Assembly: GCA_018823385.1 (NCBI GenBank)
Contig: JAHJIK010000011.1
Coordinates: 1-8,020 of the forward strand
Direction of reading: 5' to 3'
Source: Patescibacteria group bacterium
GTDB taxonomy: Bacteria > Patescibacteriota > Minisyncoccia > Phycocordibacterales > Phycocordibacteraceae
Length of the DNA: 8,020 nt
Every line of letters starts with the position of its first letter. Position 1 is the first letter of the stretch. A program made the translations under genes and the position numbers. Below, one piece after another: positions 1-5,314 of the stretch. The notes beneath the pieces are model-generated. The model was not told the DNA's origin. It worked only from the letters and a program-made list of their open reading frames with translations, and searched no databases.

Positions 1-1
1 G

Positions 2-397
2 ACCCTTTCAGCAACCATTGCCTTCTTCATTGCGAAATACTTTGGTAGCTCAGTGTCCGCGGCGTTTGAAAAGAAATCTGACAAACCGAACCCCTTCCAG
101 GCCTTCATTCAAAAGTACAAACATGAACTTGAAAAGAATGGTTTCCAGACCGTTCTCTTCTTACGTATGGTTCCTCTCTTCCCGTTTGACTTTGTTAACT
201 ATGCCTGCGGACTAACCAATATCAAATATCGAACCTACCTTGTTGCCACACTCATTGGTGTAATACCTGGCCTGACGGCATATATTTTCCTTGGCAGTTC
301 ACTCATGAACCCATACCTCCTTATCCCAACGGTAGCTGCATTTATTATCCTCTCCCTTCTCGCTCGGTACTTTAAGAAACGATTCGCTCTGTCTTAG
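2..397 (+). CDS. TVP38/TMEM64 (DedA-like, SNARE-associated) membrane protein, 5' partial
   Basis: The reading frame is open from base 2 to the TAG at 395-397, so the N-terminal part lies outside the window. The visible 131 residues carry the hallmark second half of the PF09335 fold: an FLRMVPLFPFDFVNYACGLT segment (re-entrant loop type, with the R-x-x-P-x-x-P-F pattern), then a hydrophobic helix containing GVIPG and YIFLGS, and a final C-terminal helix (LLIPTVAAFIILSLLARYF) followed by a basic tail KKR. Family members are inner-membrane proteins; DedA-superfamily proteins are linked to lipid carrier flipping and membrane homeostasis, but the substrate of this subfamily is not settled. It converges on the oxidoreductase gene with a 4-base overlap of stop codons. 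That pairing is notable because TVP38/TMEM64 domains are known as fusions to this same type of FAD oxidoreductase. An internal GTG at 53 is not a real start, because homology continues upstream of it. Confidence 0.9.
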   Translation, partial: TLSATIAFFIAKYFGSSVSAAFEKKSDKPNPFQAFIQKYKHELEKNGFQTVLFLRMVPLFPFDFVNYACGLTNIKYRTYLVATLIGVIPGLTAYIFLGSSLMNPYLLIPTVAAFIILSLLARYFKKRFALS

Positions 398-1806
398 TAC
401 AGTAGTTTGAATATCTTTTTTACGAGTGGTGTCAGCTTGTTTCGGTATGCCTGTGTCACTACCCTCTTGTTAATTCTTGAAGCGGTCGGGTACGGATATG
501 TCTTATTGAACAGAGCACTAATATTCATTCCCTCTGATTGGGCCAAGATCAACTCCTGAATTAGTTCGCCAGCATTCTTTGCAACCATTGTGCCACCGAG
601 AAGAATACCGTTAGGAGACACAAACAGCTTCGCCAAACCTGCTGTTGTTTCGTCTACAATAGCTCGATCATCGTGCTCAAATGAATCTTCAAGTACTCGG
701 TATGCAGTACGTCGTCTTTTCAGCTCAGTTTCACTAAGACCAAAGGTGGCAATCTCAGGGGTGGTATACGTAACCCATGACAGTGAATCCGTTCGGAGTT
801 TCTTCTTAAATGGGTTGAAGAAGTTACGGATGATAACGCCGGCATGGAGTTCAGCAGCATGCGTAAATTGGTGCTGCCCTGCAATATCACCACACACTAG
901 TACATTCTTATTTGTTGTACGTAAATACTTGTCCACAACAATTTTTCCTCGCTCGTCCAGTTTAATATTGGCTGCATCGAGGTTCAGCTCCTTAGTTTCA
1001 AGTTCACGTCCGATAGCAACGAGAACAGCATCGAAGGAAACTCGTTCAGTTCCTGACGTCGTTTCAAGTACAGCAACTGTACCGTTTTCGATTGCTTGCA
1101 GGTTCGCATTGAAATAGAAGGTGCAGCCTTCCTGTTCCATCTTGGACTGAAGCACGCTAGCAACTTCCACATCCTCTCGCGAAAGTATTCTAGACTCCTT
1201 CACGACAAAAGTGACCGACGAACCTAATTGACTGAGCGCCTGGCCAAGCTCGATACCAATTGGTCCACCTCCAACAACAAGAAGGTTCTTTGGAAGTGTG
1301 TCGATTGAGAAAAGAGACTCGTTTGTATACACCGTTGCCTGCTCAATACCTGGAACCGACAGCTGTCTCGGCCTTGATCCTGTTGCAAGCACAATCTTTT
1401 CTGCAGAGTACGTATTACCGTTAACCACAACAGAGTTTCGAGATGCAAATGCAGCTGTGCCTATAACTACCGTCATTCCTGCCTTTTCAAAATACTGCCT
1501 GTTCTCATGCTGACGGATGGTCTCGATTTTAGATGAGATATACTCACGTACTGCTGACATATCAACAGCCCCCGTAACATTAAGACCAAACCGGCCTGCT
1601 TCTTTAGCCTCACTAACCAGTCGCGCTACGTGAATCAGCGCTTTCGATGGGACACAGCCGAAGTTAAGGCAGTCGCCACCAATCGTCTCCTCTGATTTAT
1701 CTACCAACAGAACACGGAAGCCTGCAGTATTCATGAAGCTGGCTATGTTTAACCCGCCAGACCCTGCACCTAGTACGATGATGTCGAAGGCCTGCTCGCT
1801 ACGCAT
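394..1806 (-). CDS. MerA/Lpd-like FAD-dependent pyridine nucleotide-disulfide oxidoreductase
   Basis: A 470-residue class I flavin disulfide reductase. Visible landmarks: FAD-binding GAGSGG at residues 13-18, the redox-active disulfide GGDCLNFGC (Cys46 and Cys51), ATGSRP near 141-146, the second Rossmann motif GGGPIG at 179-184, the FAD-ribityl motif CGDIAG at 305-310, and the C-terminal dimerisation domain from about 345. In dihydrolipoyl dehydrogenase the C-terminus carries a His-Pro-Thr plus Glu catalytic pair; here the His position is Tyr439 (PYPT) and the Glu position is Arg444, so it is not Lpd. There is no N-terminal HMA metal domain and no C-terminal Cys pair, so mercury reduction is unlikely. 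The physiological disulfide or electron acceptor is unknown. ATG 1804-1806 is chosen because it lies one base past the preceding stop (TAA-T-ATG) and just before the FAD motif. In-frame starts at 1863 (TTG) and 1857 add an unconserved tail that overlaps the upstream gene. No strong ribosome-binding site precedes it. Confidence 0.92.
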   Translation of the reverse strand: MRSEQAFDIIVLGAGSGGLNIASFMNTAGFRVLLVDKSEETIGGDCLNFGCVPSKALIHVARLVSEAKEAGRFGLNVTGAVDMSAVREYISSKIETIRQHENRQYFEKAGMTVVIGTAAFASRNSVVVNGNTYSAEKIVLATGSRPRQLSVPGIEQATVYTNESLFSIDTLPKNLLVVGGGPIGIELGQALSQLGSSVTFVVKESRILSREDVEVASVLQSKMEQEGCTFYFNANLQAIENGTVAVLETTSGTERVSFDAVLVAIGRELETKELNLDAANIKLDERGKIVVDKYLRTTNKNVLVCGDIAGQHQFTHAAELHAGVIIRNFFNPFKKKLRTDSLSWVTYTTPEIATFGLSETELKRRRTAYRVLEDSFEHDDRAIVDETTAGLAKLFVSPNGILLGGTMVAKNAGELIQELILAQSEGMNISALFNKTYPYPTASRINKRVVTQAYRNKLTPLVKKIFKLLY

Positions 1807-1807
1807 A

Positions 1808-2068
1808 TTAGTCTTTTGGCTTCCCCCACTGCCACTTAGGTTTTTCTCCCGTTGCATATGCAATACGAATAAAAGCGATCGTAAGGAGTGCTACTGGAAG
1901 CAGGAATGTAAACGCCACTTCATTTATTGAAGAGGATTCATCAATCGTTAGCGCACACCCGATTACAAGTGCGAGATATATACCAGTCACAGTCCACCCT
2001 TGCCATGTTGCAGGGTACCAGCCCCACCCATACCACTTTCGTCTAAACCATAGTTTTGTAGTTTTCAT
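1808..2068 (-). CDS. Small two-helix membrane protein of unknown function
   Basis: An 86-residue protein that I recognise only as a conserved hypothetical type seen in Patescibacteria. It opens with a basic aromatic stretch (KLWFRRKWYGWGWYPATWQG), followed by two hydrophobic segments at about residues 24-41 and 49-68, and ends with a charged tryptophan-containing tail (GEKPKWQWGKPKD). Two transmembrane helices with both ends on the same side are likely; the positive charges at both ends suggest these are cytoplasmic. Its ATG (2066-2068) overlaps the TGA of the MscS gene as ATGA, with no Shine-Dalgarno-like sequence, so translation is probably coupled to mscS by re-initiation. Its stop lies one base before the oxidoreductase start. 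The aromatic motif and tight coupling argue that it is a real gene. The function is unknown; an accessory subunit of the channel or a membrane partner of the oxidoreductase are guesses from position only. Confidence 0.8.
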   Translation of the reverse strand: MKTTKLWFRRKWYGWGWYPATWQGWTVTGIYLALVIGCALTIDESSSINEVAFTFLLPVALLTIAFIRIAYATGEKPKWQWGKPKD

Positions 2069-2913
2069 GCTTTGTGTAGTACACGTTGAGGGAATGGGAT
2101 TTCAATACCTTCCGCATCAAACGCAATTTTAAGTCGCTTTCGCAATTCACCTGTGACAGCCCACTGTTCTTGAGGCTTTGTGTCACCTAATATCTTAATC
2201 ATAACCGCTGAGTCAGCAAAATCCTCCACTCGAAGGAATAACGGTGGAGAGACAATACGGTCTTTCCATTCAAGGTCTTCAGCAAGTGCAAGCCCTACCT
2301 CGTTCACTACGCGTATCACTTTCTCCAAATCTACAGAGTACGATACGCCCACATCAAGATTAACGCGTGAGAAGTACTTGGAAAGATTGGATACCTTGGT
2401 AACCTCACCGTGCGGTACGTGATGTACCGTTCCGTCCATATCACGCAGGGTGGTCATGCGAAGCGTTATCTCCTCTACAGCTCCACAGGTGTCACCAAAG
2501 CACACAACATCTCCCGTTCGGTATTGGTTCTCGATAATTATGAACATACCGGAGATGAGGTCGCGTATTAAGTACTGACCACCAAAACCGATTGCAATAC
2601 CAGCGACTCCAGCTGCTGCAAGAATAGGTCCAATAGCGATACCGAACTCAGACAGCACCATAAGTATGGCCATTATCGAAATGAGCACACGGGACGTACC
2701 ACGAATTACCTGGATCAACGTATTCTCACGCTTCTCTTCAGCTTCCTTTGAGTGCCGTCCCCGTGAGATTATTTTGCGAATAACTCGTGCAATTACCGCA
2801 TCAGATATGACCACCACAATGGTGGCGATAACAATAATCCCTACAACTTTTAAAAGATGTGCTTCTCCCCACGCATAACTGCTCGCGAGCAGTGTTGAAA
2901 TAAAACTATTCAT
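2065..2913 (-). CDS. mscS: Small-conductance mechanosensitive channel, MscS family
   Basis: A 282-residue MscS/YkuT-type channel, close to the family's minimal size. It would open under membrane tension and release solutes during osmotic downshock. Hydrophobic segments lie at about residues 20-48 (TM1) and 70-92 (TM2). The pore helix TM3 spans about 93-128 and is rich in Gly and Ala (LAAAGVAGIAIGFGGQ), ending in ENQYRTGDVV, the start of the cytoplasmic beta domain. The beta domain continues with VEEITLRMTTLRDMDG and an HVPHGEV motif in place of the usual IPN-type motif, and the C-terminal alpha/beta domain ends with the typical GIEIPFPQRVLH. Two cysteines, Cys138 and Cys143, flank a predicted hairpin in the beta domain. 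It follows the active carboxypeptidase gene after a 38-base gap, is preceded by an AAGG ribosome-binding site seven bases before ATG, and overlaps the next gene by ATGA. Confidence 0.95.
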   Translation of the reverse strand: MNSFISTLLASSYAWGEAHLLKVVGIIVIATIVVVISDAVIARVIRKIISRGRHSKEAEEKRENTLIQVIRGTSRVLISIMAILMVLSEFGIAIGPILAAAGVAGIAIGFGGQYLIRDLISGMFIIIENQYRTGDVVCFGDTCGAVEEITLRMTTLRDMDGTVHHVPHGEVTKVSNLSKYFSRVNLDVGVSYSVDLEKVIRVVNEVGLALAEDLEWKDRIVSPPLFLRVEDFADSAVMIKILGDTKPQEQWAVTGELRKRLKIAFDAEGIEIPFPQRVLHKA

Positions 2914-2920
2914 ATATCTA

Positions 2921-2924
2921 CCTT
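2921..2924 (-). promoter_or_regulatory. Ribosome-binding site of the MscS gene
   Basis: AAGG on the minus strand (plus-strand CCTT at 2921-2924), seven bases before ATG 2913-2911, supports this start. It lies immediately after the inverted repeat at 2928-2944, so folding of that hairpin could influence access to it. Confidence 0.5.
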
Positions 2925-2927
2925 AAC

Positions 2928-2944
2928 CGCTGTAGGTCACAGCG
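2928..2944 (-). repeat. Short inverted repeat (hairpin) between carboxypeptidase and MscS genes
   Basis: CGCTGT and ACAGCG form a perfect 6-bp stem around a 5-base loop. On the transcript it lies just after the carboxypeptidase stop (2952-2954) and before the MscS ribosome-binding site. It is followed by GGTTAAGG rather than a run of U, so it is not a canonical intrinsic terminator. RNA processing, partial termination or control of MscS translation are possible. Confidence 0.45.
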
Positions 2945-2951
2945 CAACCCT

Positions 2952-3818
2952 CTATTTGTACTGCGCGAATAGTGCTTGTAGTGCGCGTAGATTCCGCTCC
3001 CACTCAATACTCTCATGTGTTTTGAGCTCTACGGTAATCGCAGGTATTCCAATAGATGCCAGCCAACCTTCTGCGTCACCAGTGATTTCGTAGGCATCAA
3101 ACGTATCTACCGCAGGATACCCAGCAGCAGATGCGTAGGTAGTCATAAGAGTTCTGGTAGCTGGAAGAATGCCGTTCTCACATTCAGAGGCATACACAGC
3201 GTTTGACTGACTGTGCCAGAACACGACAGCAATAGGGTTTGTATCTTCCACTACCGTTCGTATAGCAACAGCTTCAGGTTCAGAGAATGCGCCCGTTCCC
3301 GCACTCACCGTTTTCCCTCGCCACATACTTGTTGACTTCCACTTACACGCAAAGTTTCGATTAAGGTCGACACCGTTTGCATTGAAGCGTCCAATGGATT
3401 GATCGGTGTTTGGAACATCAATAGCTCCAAATCTTCCCTCTTTCTGTATGACCTTGTATATGCCGTCTGGGTTTGCCGAAGGGACGATGGTAATACGGAG
3501 TGAGTCTGGAATTGCGTCAGGATTCGCTTCTAAATAGTCCATAAAGCGATACGCGAGCAACACACTGTTCCACTCGTACCCTCCATGGATACCGCCAACA
3601 AATAGGAGGTTGGTGTCTCCGGTTCCGTAGTGGTAGGCGGTAATGTCGCGACCTTGCACTGACGTCCCGACGACTTCACTCAGTACCGCTTCCTCAGCAA
3701 TTGGAACTATAGGCACCTCTTCTATGTTTTTCTGCGTAACCAGGAAGTACCCCGCTACACATGCAGTAAGTACTACCAGTACTCCCGCACCTACAAGAAT
3801 TTCTTTCTTGTACTGCAT
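2952..3818 (-). CDS. Membrane-anchored M14-family zinc carboxypeptidase, catalytically intact
   Basis: A 288-residue extracytoplasmic metallopeptidase. Residues 5-28 form a hydrophobic anchor; LTAC at 17-20 resembles a lipobox, but the hydrophobic stretch continues past Cys20, so either a lipoprotein or a plain membrane anchor is possible. A linker rich in Glu, Ile and Val leads to the peptidase domain from about residue 52. Predicted M14 sites: zinc ligands His78 and Glu82 in HGGYEWN, NPDG at 116-119, VDLNRNF with Asn153 and Arg154 for the substrate carboxylate, FSEPE at 178-182, third zinc ligand His202 in WHSQ, and general base Glu264 in ITVEL. Cys158 and Cys213 are conserved in the neighbouring paralog and may form a disulfide. 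A likely substrate is a peptide or cell-wall peptide outside the cell, which is inferred. The start overlaps the paralog's stop as TAATG, with a strong TAAGGAG site about 11 bases upstream. Confidence 0.9.
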   Translation of the reverse strand: MQYKKEILVGAGVLVVLTACVAGYFLVTQKNIEEVPIVPIAEEAVLSEVVGTSVQGRDITAYHYGTGDTNLLFVGGIHGGYEWNSVLLAYRFMDYLEANPDAIPDSLRITIVPSANPDGIYKVIQKEGRFGAIDVPNTDQSIGRFNANGVDLNRNFACKWKSTSMWRGKTVSAGTGAFSEPEAVAIRTVVEDTNPIAVVFWHSQSNAVYASECENGILPATRTLMTTYASAAGYPAVDTFDAYEITGDAEGWLASIGIPAITVELKTHESIEWERNLRALQALFAQYK

Positions 3819-4720
3819 TAGTTAGCGTACTCCTTAAGTAGCGCGTCGATACCAGCTTTGTTTTTGCTCCACTCAGTATCTGTGTGATTGGTGAGCAATA
3901 CGCTGATACCAGGAATGCCCTCCTTTGCAAGCCAGTTCACCATGTCTCCGGTAATCTCGTAATAGTTGTAGGTCTGATGTGCGGAATATCCTGATGCTTT
4001 TGCATAGGTATTCATCATCGCAACAGTTTCAGGCAGTACATCCTTGTGACAATTAGATGCATATACCCCACCCGCAGCGCTGTACCACACAACCACTGCT
4101 GACGGCTTGTTCTGGGCTACGTAGTCACGAATAGCAGCACTTTCTGGCTCTGAGAACGCTGCAGATCCACCACTCACCGGTGTTGAGCGCCACATGCCAT
4201 CCTTCTGCCAATCGCAGGCAAAGTTTCGGTTGAGGTCTACGTTGTTCGCGTTGTAGCGACCAGGAATAGTTTCAGCTTGGACGGTCGGGACGTCGGAAGC
4301 TACGAATCGCCCCTCCTTATTAACCACCTTAAATAGTCCGTCTGGATTAACTGCTGGAATGACAGTTACCCGTACATTTGCAGGAATGATTGTTGGGTTT
4401 TGCTCAAGATAGTCCATGAGCTGATATGCAACCAGAGTTGTATTCCACTCATACCCGCCGTGTAGGCCACCTACAAAGAGCAGATTGGTGTCTCCTGTTC
4501 CGTAGTGGTATGCGGTGATGTCTCGCCCCTGAACAGAACTACCGAGTACAGTCTTAGAGTCATCGGTCATTTGCTCCGCTTCTCCAGGCGTCATTGTCTC
4601 AGACGTGGTTACTTCTTCAGGCGTCATCGTATCCCCCTTCTTCATCACATATGGATAGAGAAAATATGCAGCTACTCCTAATACGATAAGCACAGCGAGG
4701 ATAATGATGGTGTTCTTCAT
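3818..4720 (-). CDS. Membrane-anchored M14 carboxypeptidase-like protein with lost catalytic residues (probable pseudoenzyme)
   Basis: A 300-residue tandem paralog of the peptidase just downstream, sharing for example DITAYHYGTGDTNLLFVGG. Residues 3-25 form the membrane anchor; a Thr, Glu and Met-rich linker (about 29-60) with a TMTPEE/TMTPGE repeat precedes the M14-like domain. Retained: His87 and Glu91 (HGGYEWN), NPDG at 125-128, VDLNRNF with Asn164 and Arg165, FSEPE, and Cys169 with Cys224. Lost: the third zinc ligand is Tyr213 (WYSA, codon TAC instead of a His codon), and the general base is Leu275 (SVLLT, codon TTG where the sister has GAG). The frame is intact and the fold motifs are kept, so it looks selected rather than decaying; a binding, scaffold or regulatory role is inferred. 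ATG 4718-4720 is preferred over upstream in-frame starts because it directly precedes the anchor and sits 6 bases after an extended -10 element. It is the first gene of the minus-strand cluster. Confidence 0.87.
   Translation of the reverse strand: MKNTIIILAVLIVLGVAAYFLYPYVMKKGDTMTPEEVTTSETMTPGEAEQMTDDSKTVLGSSVQGRDITAYHYGTGDTNLLFVGGLHGGYEWNTTLVAYQLMDYLEQNPTIIPANVRVTVIPAVNPDGLFKVVNKEGRFVASDVPTVQAETIPGRYNANNVDLNRNFACDWQKDGMWRSTPVSGGSAAFSEPESAAIRDYVAQNKPSAVVVWYSAAGGVYASNCHKDVLPETVAMMNTYAKASGYSAHQTYNYYEITGDMVNWLAKEGIPGISVLLTNHTDTEWSKNKAGIDALLKEYAN
3829..3836 (-). promoter_or_regulatory. Ribosome-binding site of the intact carboxypeptidase
   Basis: TAAGGAGT on the minus strand is a near-perfect anti-Shine-Dalgarno match about 10-11 bases before ATG 3818. 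It lies inside the last codons of the upstream paralog, whose stop overlaps the start as TAATG. The distance is slightly long, so re-initiation after the overlapping stop may also contribute. Confidence 0.65.
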
Positions 4721-4726
4721 GAAATA

Positions 4727-4735
4727 ACTGTACCA
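4727..4735 (-). promoter_or_regulatory. Extended -10 promoter element for the carboxypeptidase-led cluster, probably leaderless
   Basis: On the minus strand TGG (4735-4733) precedes TACAGT (4732-4727), and six bases later comes ATG at 4720-4718. The hexamer is a moderate match to TATAAT but has the TGn extension and the same distance to the start codon as the elements in front of both pilin genes. No convincing -35 box or ribosome-binding site is visible. Confidence 0.42.
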
Positions 4736-4797
4736 CAATGAACATGAAGACTTTCTGCTGCTGCTTTGACATGACGCCCAAGCATGAAGATTACACA

Positions 4798-4806
4798 TGC
4801 TACTAT
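4798..4806 (+). promoter_or_regulatory. Extended -10 promoter element for pilin A, probably leaderless
   Basis: TGC followed by TACTAT (4801-4806) matches the extended -10 pattern TGn-TAnnnT. Only seven bases (4807-4813) separate it from ATG 4814, so a transcript starting at the usual distance would begin at or beside the start codon. No Shine-Dalgarno-like sequence precedes the ATG. An overlapping TATAAA at 4804-4809 gives a similar prediction. A TTGACA lies at 4766-4771, but 29 bases upstream, which is too far to be its -35 element. Confidence 0.5.
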
Positions 4807-4813
4807 AAACATC

Positions 4814-5305
4814 ATGAATAGTCGGCAGAGGGGTTTTACCCTTATCGAGCTTCTGGTAGTGATTGCCATAATTGGAATACTATCTGCTGTAGTACTGGCG
4901 TCACTAAACACTGCTCGAAATCGAGCAAAGGAAGCGGCTTTGAAGTCCGAGGCTCTAGAGTTTAGAAAGCTTCTAATGCTTGAATATACTGATACAGGCA
5001 GCTTTTCTAATCTTGCAAAAGGATGGATTGGAGGTGGAACTATTAATGGTCAAACAAGTTGCGAAGCGCGTGGGTACGCTGGCTCCTATGCAACTCAAGC
5101 AGTAGCTATATGTAACAATATCCGTTCATTACTAGGCACCGCCTATGATCAGGCGTTTATTGTAAACGGCTCCTCTAATTTTTCAATTATGGTGAGATAC
5201 CCAAGCGGAGCAATGTATTGTGTTGGTTCAAGCGGCGCCACGTCAGACCAGGTTCCATACACAGGTGCCGGGAACCTTTACCCGGGATGCGTAAACAATC
5301 CGTAA
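4814..5305 (+). CDS. Type IV pilin-like protein (prepilin), copy A
   Basis: A 163-residue prepilin. The short leader MNSRQRG ends with Gly7, followed by FTLIELLVVIAIIG, so a type IV prepilin peptidase is expected to cut after Gly7, leaving Phe1 and the conserved Glu5 of the mature pilin. The hydrophobic helix spans about residues 8-34; an amphipathic alpha1 region rich in Ala, Lys and Glu follows to about 60, then a globular domain with four cysteines (83, 100, 136, 159), possibly two disulfides. The start at 4814 is chosen over the in-frame ATG at 4784 because it gives a 7-residue leader equal to that of the second pilin, and because an extended -10 element lies just upstream. The N-terminal codons are an exact inverted copy of those in the facing pilin gene. 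It may build a pilus or act as a pseudopilin; no assembly genes are visible here. Confidence 0.92.
   Translation: MNSRQRGFTLIELLVVIAIIGILSAVVLASLNTARNRAKEAALKSEALEFRKLLMLEYTDTGSFSNLAKGWIGGGTINGQTSCEARGYAGSYATQAVAICNNIRSLLGTAYDQAFIVNGSSNFSIMVRYPSGAMYCVGSSGATSDQVPYTGAGNLYPGCVNNP
4832..4875 (+). repeat. Left arm of a 44-bp perfect inverted repeat inside pilin A
   Basis: These 44 bases encode the cleavage-site glycine and the start of the hydrophobic helix of pilin A, and are identical to the reverse complement of 5748-5791 in pilin B. Similarity continues with scattered substitutions to about 4920. Synonymous positions are identical across the 44 bases, more than protein conservation alone requires. 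Confidence 0.95.
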
Positions 5306-5314
5306 GGGCTGCGA

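Larger units (their letters stand above)
4721..4813. promoter_or_regulatory. Divergent intergenic region with octamer copies
   Basis: This 93-base region separates the minus-strand cluster from pilin A and carries the two opposed -10-like elements. The octamer CATGAAGA occurs at 4743-4750 and 4783-4790, and in inverted orientation at 4714-4721, where it covers the carboxypeptidase-like start codon. An operator is possible, but no known regulator site is recognised. Confidence 0.35.

Noticed and set aside
590..1117. Plus-strand open frame of 175 codons opposite the oxidoreductase
   Set aside because: It is antisense to well-conserved motifs, rich in Ser and Arg, with no recognisable domain; a shadow of the real gene.
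394..1806. Calling this gene merA or a mercury-resistance gene
   Set aside because: The disulfide motif alone is shared by the whole family. There is no metal-binding HMA domain, no C-terminal Cys pair and no mer neighbours.
1807..1863. Longer N-terminus of the oxidoreductase (ATG 1857 or TTG 1863)
   Set aside because: It adds a low-complexity stretch before the FAD motif and would overlap most of the end of the small membrane gene. ATG 1806 has the usual tight TAA-T-ATG spacing.
2881..2890. 10-base palindrome GCTCGCGAGC in the mscS 5' end
   Set aside because: It is inside coding sequence for Leu-Ala-Ser-Ser, is isolated, and has no partner site.
4721..4798. 26-residue N-terminal extension of the upstream carboxypeptidase-like gene
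   Set aside because: The extension is Ser/Cys-rich and lies before a complete membrane anchor. ATG 4720 is followed directly by a Lys-Asn and a hydrophobic helix, and has a promoter-like element in front.
4784..4813. Earlier start of pilin A at ATG 4784
   Set aside because: It would give a 17-residue leader, whereas the sister pilin has seven, and the -10-like element lies inside this stretch.
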